In this document: positions 32,179 to 42,296 of the stretch, in pieces | Numbering within the stretch: position 1 is the first letter of the stretch | Layout of the letters: each line of letters opens with the position of its first letter | NCBI GenBank assembly: GCA_021771815.1 | Contig: JAETOE010000006.1 | Coordinates: 46,196-110,195, forward strand | Direction of reading: 5' to 3' | Source of the DNA: Roseburia hominis | GTDB lineage: Bacteria; Bacillota; Clostridia; Lachnospirales; Lachnospiraceae | Length of the DNA stretch: 64,000 bases | Program-made: the position numbers and the translations under genes | Notes under the pieces: generated by a model | Seen by the model: the letters and a program-made list of their open reading frames with translations, nothing else | What the model was told of the DNA's origin: nothing | The model's database searches: none

Positions 32179-33960
32179 ATGAAATCCAGGAGCGTGAAGA
32201 ATACCATGCGGGTGATGTGCCTGTTGTTGGTACTGTTTACATCGGTGGTATTGGGCGCTACATCGATCTTTAGTATCAAGAGTACGACGGATATGGCGGT
32301 CAGCGAATATGAGAACGCCATGGATGCAGGGTATGATACGGAGATCAAGTCCGAGGTGCAGACGGTCATAGCTGTATTGCAGGCAGAGTATGACAGATTT
32401 CAGTCGGGTGAGCTGACTGAGGAAGAGGCGAAGGAAGAGGCGAAGGAAATTGTGCGCGCTATGCGCTACCGGGACGACGGAAGCGGATATTTCTGGATTG
32501 ACGACACGGATTACAATCTGGTGATGCATCCGATCCTTGTAGAGCAGGAGGGTACCAACCGCTATGATCTGGAAGACCAGAACGGCGTTATGATTACTCA
32601 GGAGATCATAAAGGCCTGCACCGGTGCAGAGGGCGGCGGCTATAATGAGTTCTATTTTACAAAGGCGGACGGTGTCACGGTCGCGCCGAAGGTGGCATAT
32701 TCCCAGTTGTTTGAACCGTGGGCATGGGCGGTATCAACCGGAAACTATGTCGATGATATGCAGGCTGAAATGGCGGATGTGGAAGAGCGTATTGCGCAGA
32801 AGTTTACGATGCTTTGTATTGTAATTGTCATAATGGTCATTGTGATGCTCGGTATGGCTGTTTTTTGGGCGGGGCTGTTCGGAAAGCAGTTGTGCAGACC
32901 TCTGGAGGCAATCCAGAATCTGGCATCCAGGCTGTCAGAGGGAGATTTGACGACAGCGGTAGATGTCGCTGAGAAAAACGAGCTTGGTGTGACGGCGGAT
33001 GCGTTAAATACGGCGCAGGAGCATATTGTAAGCCTCATTTCCAACATTAATACGGCGTCAGAGGATCTGAAGATGGCGCTGCAGTCGTTTACCGGAAATT
33101 TCACGGCGATGGAGGAGTCCATTGGCAATGTGGCGATCGCAGTCAACGAGATTGCGGAGAACAGCACGACGCAGGCGGGCTCTACGACGGAGGCGTCCAA
33201 CGGTATTATGACGATTGCGGAGGGTATCGAGCGGACGACGAACGAGATGCAGGAACTTGTGGAAAATGCGAATCAGATGCAGGATTATTCGGAGAAATCC
33301 CTTGCGAATCTGCTTGAATTGATCGAGACGAGTCATAAGACGGAGGAGGACATCAACTCCATGTATGCGCAGACGGAGAATACGAATGCATCCGTCACGA
33401 AGATCAGTAACGCGGCGACGTTGATCAGCGAGATTGCAGACCAGACGAATCTGCTGTCATTAAACGCATCAATAGAGGCGGCGAGGGCAGGAGAAGCGGG
33501 ACGCGGCTTTGCAGTTGTCGCGGAGGAGATCGGAAGTCTTGCGACGCAGTCGGCTGGGACAGCGCGCGAGATCAATAATATCATCGGCGAACTGACGGAG
33601 AATTCGGAAAAGTCCATGGGTATTATGGTGCAGATGAACGAGGCGTCGAAGAAGCAGGTGGAGGCGTTAAATCATACGGGCGAGATGTTCCGCGATCTGC
33701 GGAGGGCGTTGGAGTCCTGCACGAATTCCATCCGTATTGTGACGGACATAGTCAATACGGCAAACGAAGAGCGGCGCAAGGTAACGGAGAGTATCGAAGT
33801 GCTGATGCACCTGGCGACGGACAATGCGGCATCTACGCAGGAGACGTCGAGTATGACGACGGAATTGGAAGGAACTGTGGAGAAGTCAAGCGATATTATT
33901 CAGAAGCTGGAAGGCGATATGCAGATTCTGTCAGATAATATGCAGAGATTCCATTTATAA
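32179..33960 (+). CDS. Methyl-accepting chemotaxis protein with Cache sensor
   Basis: 593 residues. Membrane helix about 12-34; extracellular single-Cache-like domain (about 40-205, [20 protein letters not shown] and [15 protein letters not shown] are typical sCache_2 motifs); second helix about 212-238; HAMP about 240-292; signalling domain with the conserved hairpin tip ([20 protein letters not shown], then FAVVAEEI). It senses a small molecule outside and controls CheA. A TATAAT at 32118-32123 is a likely -10. Confidence 0.93.
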   Translation: MKSRSVKNTMRVMCLLLVLFTSVVLGATSIFSIKSTTDMAVSEYENAMDAGYDTEIKSEVQTVIAVLQAEYDRFQSGELTEEEAKEEAKEIVRAMRYRDDGSGYFWIDDTDYNLVMHPILVEQEGTNRYDLEDQNGVMITQEIIKACTGAEGGGYNEFYFTKADGVTVAPKVAYSQLFEPWAWAVSTGNYVDDMQAEMADVEERIAQKFTMLCIVIVIMVIVMLGMAVFWAGLFGKQLCRPLEAIQNLASRLSEGDLTTAVDVAEKNELGVTADALNTAQEHIVSLISNINTASEDLKMALQSFTGNFTAMEESIGNVAIAVNEIAENSTTQAGSTTEASNGIMTIAEGIERTTNEMQELVENANQMQDYSEKSLANLLELIETSHKTEEDINSMYAQTENTNASVTKISNAATLISEIADQTNLLSLNASIEAARAGEAGRGFAVVAEEIGSLATQSAGTAREINNIIGELTENSEKSMGIMVQMNEASKKQVEALNHTGEMFRDLRRALESCTNSIRIVTDIVNTANEERRKVTESIEVLMHLATDNAASTQETSSMTTELEGTVEKSSDIIQKLEGDMQILSDNMQRFHL

Positions 33961-33974
33961 CATATTTGAAAAGC

Positions 33975-34029
33975 AAACCCTTTATTTGCAGATGTATACA
34001 GATGCATACAACTGTGAGTAAAGGGTTTT
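33975..34029 (+). terminator. Terminator-like inverted repeat after the chemoreceptor gene
   Basis: AAACCCTTTA (33975-33984) pairs with TAAAGGGTTT (34019-34028) across a 34-nt loop that contains a smaller TGTAT/ATACA-type repeat; only a short T-run follows. TATAAT at 34033-34038 may be the spoVT -10. The remaining 34040-34203 looks like untranslated leader. Confidence 0.4.
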
Positions 34030-34203
34030 GTATATAATGAGGGAATATAAAAGCCGGGATTTGAGGCAATGAATTCTTTTCGTATAATTCCGTTACATTT
34101 CCACATAATAACTCCAAAGCTTAAATTTAGCAGAACAGGGTTTATTGTAAAAGCCGAAAGAGCGCACAAACCCTTACGCAATATGGCAATGGAGGAAAAA
34201 GAG

Positions 34204-34752
34204 ATGAAGGCAACAGGAATTGTGAGAAGAATAGATGACTTGGGGAGAATCGTCGTACCGAAGGAGATCCGCCGGACGCTGCGCATTCGTGAGGGAGATC
34301 CGCTTGAGATCTTTACGGATCGTGAGGGCGAGATCATTTTAAAGAAATATTCGCCGATAGGCGAGTTGAGTCAGTTTGCTGTAGAATATTCCGAGAGTCT
34401 GGCGCAGACGACGGGACATCTGGTATTGATTACGGACTGTGATCACGTGATTGCGGCATCGGGAAACGGGAAGAAGGAGTTTGAGGGAAAGCCGATCAGC
34501 AGCCAGTTGGAGGAAGTTATCGGCGCGCGGAAGAATCTACTCGCATCGAAGGACGACGGGGCGTTTATACGCGTGACATTAGATGATGCAGGGGAATATA
34601 ACCAGCAGGCAGTCAGCACGATCATCTGCGAGGGAGATGCGATCGGTGCGGTGGTGCTCTGTTCCAAGGAGAAGAAAGAGAAAATGGGGGAGACTGAGAG
34701 CAAGCTTGTCGCGGCAGCAGCCGGATTTCTTGGACGGCAGATGGAGCAGTAA
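34204..34752 (+). CDS. spoVT: Stage V sporulation regulator SpoVT
   Basis: 182 residues from ATG 34204, preceded by GGAGGAAAAAGAG. The N-terminal AbrB swapped-hairpin DNA-binding domain (MKATGIVRRIDDLGRIVVPKEIRRT, LRIREGDPLEIF) is near identical to the SpoVT/AbrB consensus; residues about 60-178 are the GAF-like domain of SpoVT. It controls forespore genes under sigma G in spore formers. Length equals the family norm (about 178). Strong support for a sporulating lineage. Confidence 0.93.
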   Translation: MKATGIVRRIDDLGRIVVPKEIRRTLRIREGDPLEIFTDREGEIILKKYSPIGELSQFAVEYSESLAQTTGHLVLITDCDHVIAASGNGKKEFEGKPISSQLEEVIGARKNLLASKDDGAFIRVTLDDAGEYNQQAVSTIICEGDAIGAVVLCSKEKKEKMGETESKLVAAAAGFLGRQMEQ

Positions 34753-34889
34753 AGAGGACAAGGATGGAAAAATAAAGCCAAGATGTGTAATTGTGTGCAG
34801 GTAATACTTTCCATTATAATATATACAGGATAAAAAGATGGGAGATTTCGCTGTTTTTGGAGATCTCCTGCTGTGAGCGGAGGGAAGGT

Positions 34890-35828
34890 ATGGTAAAATA
34901 TGGTTTTGGCGTGGATATAGGGGGAACGACCTGTAAGCTGGGACTCTTTTCCCTGGAGGGAGAACTGTTGGAGAAATGGGAGATTCCGACAGATACGGCA
35001 GATGGAGGCGTGAGAATACTGTCTGATGTGGCGGATGCTGTAGAACAAAAGCTTAAGGAGCGGCAGATTCCACGGGATGAGGTACTTGGAATCGGGCTGG
35101 ATGCGCCGGGTGCAATCGGAGAGGACGGAGTCGTGAGTCAGGCGGTAAACCTCGGGTGGAGGCAGTACCCCGCAAGAGATGTGCTTTCACAGCGTATGAA
35201 TATGAAGGTGCGTATCTGTAACGATGCGAATGCGGCGGCGCTTGGAGAACAGTGGAAGGGCGGCGGTGCGGGCTGCCTGGATATGGTTATGGTAACGCTT
35301 GGCACGGGCGTCGGCGGCGCAGTGATTGCTGGCGGGAAAGTAATTGGCGGGGCGCATGGCATCGCAGGAGAGATTGGACATATGATCGTTTATGCCGGGG
35401 AGACCGAGCGGTGCGCCTGCGGCAGATATGGTTGTCTGGAGCAGTATGCTTCCGCAAGCGGATTGGTTCGTGTGACGAGATGTCTTTTGGAAAAGAAAAA
35501 CCGCCGCACCATCCTGTCGGACACGCCGGAACTTAGCGCAAAGCAGATTATAGACGCAGCCAAACGAGGAGACGAGCTCGCGCTCGATACACTTGAGATC
35601 CTCGGCAAAACGCTTGGCAGAGCACTTGCAACGACAGTGGTAGTCATAGACCCCGAGCGGTTTGTCATCGGCGGCGGTGTATCGAAGGCAGGAGAGATTC
35701 TTTTGGAAATTACGAAAAAGTATTACGTGCAGGAAGTACTTACGGAGGGCAGAGAGACGGAATTTGCACTGGCTATGCTTGGAAATGATGCAGGAATGTA
35801 CGGAAGCATGAGACTGCTGTTAGAATAA
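34890..35828 (+). CDS. ROK family glucokinase, copy 1
   Basis: 312 residues from ATG 34890 (GGAGGGAAGGT upstream). ATP-binding GVDIGGTTCKLG, catalytic Asp in CNDANAAALGE, GEIGH and the zinc/ROK motif CACGRYGCLEQYAS. ROK kinases of this length phosphorylate glucose with ATP. A paralogue of the same length lies at 41182. It is followed by a terminator at 35846. Confidence 0.9.
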   Translation: MVKYGFGVDIGGTTCKLGLFSLEGELLEKWEIPTDTADGGVRILSDVADAVEQKLKERQIPRDEVLGIGLDAPGAIGEDGVVSQAVNLGWRQYPARDVLSQRMNMKVRICNDANAAALGEQWKGGGAGCLDMVMVTLGTGVGGAVIAGGKVIGGAHGIAGEIGHMIVYAGETERCACGRYGCLEQYASASGLVRVTRCLLEKKNRRTILSDTPELSAKQIIDAAKRGDELALDTLEILGKTLGRALATTVVVIDPERFVIGGGVSKAGEILLEITKKYYVQEVLTEGRETEFALAMLGNDAGMYGSMRLLLE

Positions 35829-35845
35829 AATAGGTGAGAAGATAA

Positions 35846-35875
35846 GGAGAATGACGGAAGTGCATTCTCCTTTTT
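35846..35875 (+). terminator. Intrinsic terminator
   Basis: GGAGAATG (35846-35853) with CATTCTCC (35863-35870) followed by TTTTT; ends the ROK kinase transcript. Confidence 0.85.
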
Positions 35876-35949
35876 CTATTCCTTGTGCAATGCGGACGGA
35901 AAGTGTACAATGATTGTAGTGTGCAGTAAGAGATGGCGGGAGAGATAAA

Positions 35950-37005
35950 ATGGTGAAATTTATTCATACAGCGGATATCCACCTTGGGGTGGCGCCCGAT
36001 GCGGGCAGACCGTGGAGCAAAAAGAGACAGCGGGAAATATGGGATTCCTTCGCGGAGGTAATTGCAGCCGCAAAGCGGGAGAAGCCGGATTTTTTGTTTA
36101 TCACGGGCGACCTGTTCCACGCGCAGCCGCTCAAGAAGGAGCTTGCGGAGGTGGACGCTCTATTTCGGGAAATCCCGGAGACGAAAGTGCTTCTCATCAT
36201 TGGGAATCATGATTTTTTGCGACCAAAATCTTACTATTTGACATTTCCATGGGCGGAGAATATATACATATTTAAACGGGAAGAAGCGGACTATTTTGAT
36301 TTTCCGGAGAAAAATGCAGCGGTGTACGGTCTGAGCTACTGGCACCGGGAGATTCGTGAACGTCTCTACGACGGGCTGCATCCCTTAGAGGACGACAGGA
36401 TCAACATTTTGCTGGCGCACGGCGGTGATGAGACGCATATTCCTTTTGCGGCAAAGCGGCTGTTACAGAATGGATTTGATTATGTGGCGGCAGGGCACAT
36501 TCATCGCGGGGGCTGGCTGGCAGAGGGGCGCGCGGTGATGGCGGGAAGTCTTACGCCTACAGACTGCAATGATGTCGGATTGCATGGCTACTGGATGGGG
36601 ACGCTGACGAAAGCGGGAGCGCAGGTTCAATTTTATCCGATTTACCATTGTGAATACTGTCACGAAACGTATGAGGTTCATCCGGGGACGACGGAGCGGG
36701 AGCTTTTGAGGTGGGCGGAGCGTTTGATTGCGGAGCGTCCGCAGTATCAGTATTTCCGGCTGTTTCTAAAAGGCAGGAAAGATCCCGATATTGTGTACGA
36801 TTTGAGTGCGATAGACGAACTTGACCGGATCGTGGATGTGACGGAGCAGCTTGTGCCGGATTATGACTACGAAAAGCTTTGTGAGGAGTATGCGGGTTCG
36901 CTTCTGGAGGCTTATATCAGGCGGATGGAGCGCAAACCGCAGGATATGCGCACGAAAAAGGCGCTGGAGTACGGTGTGAACGCACTGCTCGGGCATAAAT
37001 TTTAG
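35950..37005 (+). CDS. DNA repair exonuclease, YhaO/SbcD-like metallophosphoesterase
   Basis: 351 residues. Calcineurin-like motifs in order: HTADIHLG, GDLFHA, IGNHDF, LLAHGGDE, AAGHIHRGG. These are the SbcD/Mre11 metal ligands. The C-terminal part (about 250-351) resembles YhaO. It starts with GGAGAGATAAA upstream and precedes the matching ATPase gene by 16 bp, the usual nuclease-ATPase pairing for DNA end processing. Confidence 0.88.
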   Translation: MVKFIHTADIHLGVAPDAGRPWSKKRQREIWDSFAEVIAAAKREKPDFLFITGDLFHAQPLKKELAEVDALFREIPETKVLLIIGNHDFLRPKSYYLTFPWAENIYIFKREEADYFDFPEKNAAVYGLSYWHREIRERLYDGLHPLEDDRINILLAHGGDETHIPFAAKRLLQNGFDYVAAGHIHRGGWLAEGRAVMAGSLTPTDCNDVGLHGYWMGTLTKAGAQVQFYPIYHCEYCHETYEVHPGTTERELLRWAERLIAERPQYQYFRLFLKGRKDPDIVYDLSAIDELDRIVDVTEQLVPDYDYEKLCEEYAGSLLEAYIRRMERKPQDMRTKKALEYGVNALLGHKF

Positions 37006-37021
37006 ACGGAGAGGACAGAAA

Positions 37022-38563
37022 TTGCAGATCAGGGAAGCAGATATCTATCATTTCGGAAAATTGCAGGAGCGAAAAATTTGTTTTGCGCCGGGAATCAATG
37101 TTGTCTATGGAGCGAATGAGGCGGGAAAGACGACGTTGCACGCGTTCCTTACAGCAATGTTTTTTGGTCTGGAGAAAAACCGTGGACGTGCGAAGAGTAC
37201 GGACGGTTATCTGCGCTATGAACCGTGGCATGCGCCGGCGTATTACAGCGGAGCGCTTCGTTTTACCGTGGACGGACGGAGATTTTGCCTGGAACGGAAT
37301 TTTTATCACAAGGAGAAACGCGAGGTTCTGCGCAATGAGGAGGACGGGGAGGAGCTTTCCGTCGCGTACGGCGATCTTGCGATGCTTCTCGGGGGTATAG
37401 GTAAGGAAACATATGGAAACACTTATGATATACCGCAGTCGGGAGCGTCGACGGCGCAGGAGCTTGGAAGAATGCTGGAGGAGTATTTGGCGGATGTGTC
37501 GGAGGGCGGCAGTGCAGGCATTCATGTCGCACAGGCAGTGGAACTGTTGGAGAGAAAAAGAAAAGAATTAAATGCAGACTTAAGAAATGAGAAGGAGCGG
37601 AAGCAGAGGGAGGAGCAGACTCTTGCAACAGAGCGGGAACTGTTGGAGCAGGACTGCCTGCGGCTGAGAAACGGGATTGCGGCTGAGACGGCGCTTACGT
37701 CTGGCAAAGAACACGTGGAAGACGACGCGCCGGGCAGGGAGCGCCACACTTCCCGCATTGCGGCATATTTCGGGACTGCGGTATTTTTTGCAGCTATGCT
37801 GTTAAACGGACTGTTTTATCGGGCGTCTGCCCATTCTTTCGCACTCTTTTGGATTGCGGAAGCAGGGCTTGGGGCTGCCGCGGCTGCACTGCTTTTTCTC
37901 GGTTGGCGGAAAAGCAGAAGGCAGCGTGAAGCCGCAGAGATCGCCGGAGAGCAGCGTAAGGCCGCAGAGACCGCCGGAGGGCAGAGCGGGCGGCTTCTCT
38001 TTCACATGCAGGAAGCTCTCGCGGAGAAAGAAACAAGGCTTTATAATATTGCGGAACGGCTGGAGACATTAAAGACGCCGGGAGAACGGGAACGGGAGCT
38101 TCTTACCTGCCTTGACGCTGTTTTGATGGCGAAGGAAGAGATCCAAACGCTTGCCAAAGAGTTCGGCGAGGAGCAAAAGGATGTGATAAGCAGCGAGGTG
38201 TCACGCTATGCGTCGGCGTTCACGGGCGGAAGGTACGATCGTGTGCGCGTCGATGAAAGTGGGAAGCTGCGTGTGTATACAGAGGGGAGAGAAGTCCCAC
38301 CGGAGGCATTAAGCCGTGGTACATTAGAACAGTTTTACCTTGCATTTCGTATTGCTGCGGGAAATGTCGTGATGAAGGAAGAGACGATGCCGCTGCTTCT
38401 GGATGAGACGTTTTCCATGTACGACGACGCCAGATTAGCGCAGACGCTTCGGGTGATTTCCGGGCTTGGGATGCAGGTCATCCTGTTTACATGCCAGCGC
38501 AGGGAAATGAATTTATTGGAGGATGCAGGCATACCGTATCATAGGATTGATATGGAAATATGA
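37022..38563 (+). CDS. YhaN/SbcC-like ATPase with membrane segments
   Basis: 513 residues from TTG 37022 (GGAGAGGACAGAAA upstream). Walker A GANEAGKTTL near residue 31, coiled coil about 175-230, two hydrophobic helices (about 245-263 and 270-293), second coil, then the ABC-like signature LSRGTLEQFYLAFR and Walker B PLLLDETFSMYDD. Much shorter than SbcC; membrane helices in the coiled coil match YhaN-type proteins. Partner of the upstream nuclease. Confidence 0.8.
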   Translation: MQIREADIYHFGKLQERKICFAPGINVVYGANEAGKTTLHAFLTAMFFGLEKNRGRAKSTDGYLRYEPWHAPAYYSGALRFTVDGRRFCLERNFYHKEKREVLRNEEDGEELSVAYGDLAMLLGGIGKETYGNTYDIPQSGASTAQELGRMLEEYLADVSEGGSAGIHVAQAVELLERKRKELNADLRNEKERKQREEQTLATERELLEQDCLRLRNGIAAETALTSGKEHVEDDAPGRERHTSRIAAYFGTAVFFAAMLLNGLFYRASAHSFALFWIAEAGLGAAAAALLFLGWRKSRRQREAAEIAGEQRKAAETAGGQSGRLLFHMQEALAEKETRLYNIAERLETLKTPGERERELLTCLDAVLMAKEEIQTLAKEFGEEQKDVISSEVSRYASAFTGGRYDRVRVDESGKLRVYTEGREVPPEALSRGTLEQFYLAFRIAAGNVVMKEETMPLLLDETFSMYDDARLAQTLRVISGLGMQVILFTCQRREMNLLEDAGIPYHRIDMEI

Positions 38564-38608
38564 CGACGGTGCGTTTGTGGCAGAAATCAAAGAAAGGATG
38601 GATGCATC

Positions 38609-40978
38609 ATGGCGAAGAAAAAAAAGAAGAAGAAAAAATACCATGCTTTCTGGGTGTTTGCAAAAGTGCAGCTAGTACTATTTCTGGTGGTGCTTGGCGC
38701 GGCAGGCTATTACTTTTTCGGGGGATATGCCAGTGAAGTCGGGGAGTTAAAGACCGAGGCGGAGCGGCTTGTGAAGAATTCGACGTCGGATACATTCCGG
38801 GGACACCAGACGAGCGTTGTCTATGCGGCGGACGGAAGCGTGATCTCTACGCTCAAGGAAAGCAGGGACGCCTATTATCTTGAGAGCGATGACATTCCGT
38901 CGGATGCAAAGGCGGCGATCGTCAGCATTGAGGATAAGAAATTCTACCGTCATGACGGGGTGGACTACTGGGCGCTGCTGCGCGCTGTGAAAGCGATGGT
39001 GGAGAACGGGAAGATTACGCAGGGCGGCAGTACGATTACGATGCAGCTTGCGCGCAATGTGTTCATTTCGCAGGAGAGGACATGGCAGAGAAAGGTCGAA
39101 GAGATTTTCATTGCGCGCAGCATGGAGCAGAAGTACACGAAGGATCAAATCCTGGAATTTTATCTGAATAATATATATTTCGGAAACGGCTACTATGGAA
39201 TTGAGTCGGCGAGCCGCGGGTATTTCAACCGGGGCGCGGAGGAACTCAGCCTGTCGCAGATTGCGTTTCTGTGCGCGATTCCGAACAATCCGACACTCTA
39301 TGATCCGGTGACAAATATGGATAATACGCTTGCAAGGCGGGATCGGATTCTCTCCAACATGCAGGAGGACGGGAAAATCTCGGCGGTGGATTACGCGGAC
39401 GCCATAATGGAGCAGATCGCGCTTGAACGCCCGGCGGCAGAGCAGAAAAATGATTATGTCGAGACTTACGCTTACTACTGTGCGACGCGTGCACTGATGG
39501 AGCAGCAGGGGTTCGTATTCCAATATGAGTTCGACTCCGACGAGGATGAGGCGGAGTATGATGCCGCCTACGACGAAATGTATACGGCATGCCAGAAGCA
39601 GCTCTATACGGGGGGATATCAGATCTATACCTCGCTCGATCTGACGCTGCAGGAGGAACTGCAGGGGGCTGTGGACGATACGTTAGCGGGCTTTACCGAG
39701 AAAAACGAGGAGGGCGTTTACATGCTTCAGGCATCGGCGGTCTGCATTGACAACGATAACGGCTATGTAAGGGCAATCGTAGGCGGCAGAACGCAGAATT
39801 TCGCGGGCTACACGTTGAACCGTGCCTACCAGAGTTACAGACAGCCGGGAAGTGCGATCAAACCGCTTACCGTGTATACGCCGCTTTTTGAGCGGAATTA
39901 CTCGCCGGAGAGCATGACAGTGGATGAACCGATCGAGGACGGACCCAAGAACTCAAACGGGTCTTATCTGGGAGAAGTGACGCTTCGTGTGGCAATAGAG
40001 AAATCAATCAACACGGTGGCATGGAGAATGTATGAGCAGCTTACGCCGGAGGTCGGTCTTAGCTATCTCGAAAAAATGCATTTCGCCAGATTGGATCCGG
40101 AAGATTACCGGCCGGCCTCGTCGCTTGGCGGCTTTACGAACGGCGTGTCGTCGCTCGAGATGGCATCTGCCTACGCGGCGATTGCAAACGACGGATTGTT
40201 CCGGCAGCCGACCTGCATTGTGAAGATACTGGACGCGTCGGAAAATGAGATATATGTGTCCGCGCAGCAGGAGCAGGAGGTCTACAAGCAGAATGCGGCG
40301 CGGATGATGACGGATGTCTTAAGAGGCGTGTTCGTAAACGGAACAGCGCGTGGGCTTGGGTTAGAGACGATGCCCTGCGCGGGAAAAACAGGAACGACGA
40401 ACGATCAGAAGGACGGGTGGATGGTTGGCTACACAAGATACTACACTACAAGCGTCTGGGTCGGCTATGATATGCCGCAGAAGTTAAGTGACCTTATGGG
40501 AAACACCTATCCCGGGAAAATCTGGCAGAGCTTTATGGAGCAGGCACACGAGGGAAAGGAGATTTTAGACTTTCTTCCGTATGCAAAGATTTCGGAGGAA
40601 TATATGCTGCCGCAGGGAAATGAGGAAGCCGGGGAAGGAACGCAGGAAGGTTGGGATGAGGAGGGCGTCTTCGAAGAAAATCCAGCCGGGATGCCGGAGG
40701 CTCCAGAAGCGACACCGGAGAACCCGTCAGGAACACCGGAGAATCCGTCAGGGACGCCGGAGAATCCGTCAGGAACGCCGGAGAACCCGTCAGGGACACC
40801 GGAGAATCCGTCAGGGACGCCGGAGAATCCAGCCGGAACGCCGGAGAATCCGTCAGGGACGCCGGAGAATCCAGCCGGAACGCCGGAGAATCCGTCAGGG
40901 ACGCCGGAGAATCCAGCTGGAACGCCGGAGAACCCGCCAGGGACGCCGGAGGATCTGACACAGGAAAATGCGGGATGA
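38609..40978 (+). CDS. Class A penicillin-binding protein (PBP1A-like) with repetitive C-terminal tail
   Basis: 789 residues. Lys-rich cytoplasmic start, membrane helix about 15-38, GT51 transglycosylase about 60-240 (EDKKFYRHDGVDYWALL with catalytic Glu, QGGSTITMQLARN), transpeptidase about 370-650 with SAIK (nucleophile Ser), SIN and KTGTT. It polymerises and cross-links peptidoglycan outside the membrane. From residue 702 the tail is a tandem heptapeptide. Ribosome site AAAGGATGGATGC. Confidence 0.93.
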   Translation: MAKKKKKKKKYHAFWVFAKVQLVLFLVVLGAAGYYFFGGYASEVGELKTEAERLVKNSTSDTFRGHQTSVVYAADGSVISTLKESRDAYYLESDDIPSDAKAAIVSIEDKKFYRHDGVDYWALLRAVKAMVENGKITQGGSTITMQLARNVFISQERTWQRKVEEIFIARSMEQKYTKDQILEFYLNNIYFGNGYYGIESASRGYFNRGAEELSLSQIAFLCAIPNNPTLYDPVTNMDNTLARRDRILSNMQEDGKISAVDYADAIMEQIALERPAAEQKNDYVETYAYYCATRALMEQQGFVFQYEFDSDEDEAEYDAAYDEMYTACQKQLYTGGYQIYTSLDLTLQEELQGAVDDTLAGFTEKNEEGVYMLQASAVCIDNDNGYVRAIVGGRTQNFAGYTLNRAYQSYRQPGSAIKPLTVYTPLFERNYSPESMTVDEPIEDGPKNSNGSYLGEVTLRVAIEKSINTVAWRMYEQLTPEVGLSYLEKMHFARLDPEDYRPASSLGGFTNGVSSLEMASAYAAIANDGLFRQPTCIVKILDASENEIYVSAQQEQEVYKQNAARMMTDVLRGVFVNGTARGLGLETMPCAGKTGTTNDQKDGWMVGYTRYYTTSVWVGYDMPQKLSDLMGNTYPGKIWQSFMEQAHEGKEILDFLPYAKISEEYMLPQGNEEAGEGTQEGWDEEGVFEENPAGMPEAPEATPENPSGTPENPSGTPENPSGTPENPSGTPENPSGTPENPAGTPENPSGTPENPAGTPENPSGTPENPAGTPENPPGTPEDLTQENAG
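40712..40942 (+). repeat. 21-bp tandem repeat encoding the PBP tail, 11 copies
   Basis: Eleven in-frame 21-bp units encode TPENPSG, TPENPAG or TPENPPG (residues 702-778), then a degenerate TPEDLTQ. Units differ mainly at codon wobble positions and at the Ser/Ala/Pro residue. Such arrays expand and contract by slippage. The peptide should be disordered and wall-spanning. Confidence 0.9.
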
Positions 40979-41181
40979 GAGCAGCCTGCGCTAAAAAAAG
41001 GAAGTGCGAATCCGGCGGCAGACAATTGACAGATGCCGCCGGAAACGTTATCATAAGCATAGGAAAGCCGATGTACCGACGAAGAAACGCCGCGGGGTTA
41101 CATTGGCGCTTAAGATGCGGAAATTACCGCATTGTGCGTATTTTAAAGTAAGTATAGTATAGGGAACAGGAGAATGGAAGG

Positions 41182-42120
41182 ATGAAGAAGTATGCATTTG
41201 GAGTTGACATCGGGGGAACGACCTGCAAGATCGGTTTTTTTGAGACGAGCGGAGCACTTATAGACAAGTGGGAGATCAAGACGAACACGGAGAATAACGG
41301 TGAGAACATTCTCTCCGACGTTGCTAAGGCTGTGGACAATAAGCTGGCGCAGGAGGGTATCAGCAAGGATGAAGTGCAGGGCGTCGGCGTCGGTGTGCCG
41401 GGTCCGGTCAGAAGCGACGGTGTGGTGAACCGCTGCGTAAATCTTGGCTGGGGAACGGTAAGTGTCGAGGAAGAGCTTGGAACGCTTACAGGTCTGAAAG
41501 TAAAAGCCGGAAATGATGCGAACGTTGCGGCGCTGGGAGAAATGTGGCAGGGCGCAGGCGCAGGCTGCAAGGACGTAATCATGGTAACGCTCGGCACAGG
41601 CGTCGGCGGCGGTATCATTGTGGATGGCAAGGTTGTCGCAGGCTACAATGGAGCAGGCGGGGAGATCGGTCATATCACTGTGAATAATGACGAGATTGAA
41701 CCGTGCAATTGTGGGCAGTACGGCTGTCTTGAGCAGTATGCGTCCGCGACAGGTATCGTCCGGGTGGCTAAGAGAAAGCTGGCGAAGACTTCGGAGGAGA
41801 CGAGCCTGCGGGAGTTCACGGAGCTGACGGCGAAGGACATCTTCGATGAGGCGAAGGCGGGCGATGCGATTGCGCTGGAGTTAGTCGATGAAGTATGTGA
41901 GATTCTCGGTGCGGCGCTTTCCAACATGGCGTGCGTCGTGAATCCGGAGGTTATCGTTATCGGCGGAGGTGTTTCCAAGGCGGGTGAGATTTTGACCGAG
42001 AGTATTCAGAAGCATTACATAGAGACATCCTTCCATGCGTGCAGAGATACGAAGTTCGTACTTGCAGGACTGGGAAATGACGCCGGTATGTACGGGTGTG
42101 TACAGATGCTGCTCGATTAA
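41182..42120 (+). CDS. ROK family glucokinase, copy 2
   Basis: 312 residues: GVDIGGTTCKIGFF, GNDANVAALGEMW, GEIGHITVN and CNCGQYGCLEQYASATG show an intact ROK kinase. Closely related to the copy at 34890. GGAGAATGGAAGG precedes the ATG; a TATAGTATAG box lies at about 41154. It ends at a strong bidirectional terminator. Glucose is the likely substrate. Two copies suggest different regulation or sugar preference. Confidence 0.9.
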   Translation: MKKYAFGVDIGGTTCKIGFFETSGALIDKWEIKTNTENNGENILSDVAKAVDNKLAQEGISKDEVQGVGVGVPGPVRSDGVVNRCVNLGWGTVSVEEELGTLTGLKVKAGNDANVAALGEMWQGAGAGCKDVIMVTLGTGVGGGIIVDGKVVAGYNGAGGEIGHITVNNDEIEPCNCGQYGCLEQYASATGIVRVAKRKLAKTSEETSLREFTELTAKDIFDEAKAGDAIALELVDEVCEILGAALSNMACVVNPEVIVIGGGVSKAGEILTESIQKHYIETSFHACRDTKFVLAGLGNDAGMYGCVQMLLD

Positions 42121-42231
42121 GCAGTTTGTATATGGTGAGACGGCGTCTGTCCGGCCAGGTAGCCTGTATGTAGCGAAACAGATGATGCTTTGCAGGCGCA
42201 CAGCAGCAGGAGAATTTCATAGTATGAAGCG

Positions 42232-42280
42232 AACGGCGATCTGCATTTTCCTTATGAAAGTGCAGATCGCCGTTTTGCTT
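42232..42280. terminator. Bidirectional intrinsic terminator
   Basis: AACGGCGATCTGCA (42232-42245) pairs with TGCAGATCGCCGTT (42261-42274), a 14-bp stem, with T-rich sequence after it. It lies between the convergent ROK kinase and ABC permease genes. Confidence 0.85.
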
Positions 42281-42296
42281 AGATGTATTTTGAATT

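Noticed and set aside
34069..34203. 45-residue N-terminal extension of SpoVT
   Set aside because: SpoVT begins MKATGIVRRID; GGAGGAAAAAGAG directly precedes the ATG at 34204.
40712..40942. Regular 21-bp repeats as a possible CRISPR array
   Set aside because: They are contiguous without spacers and encode an in-frame peptide repeat of the PBP tail.
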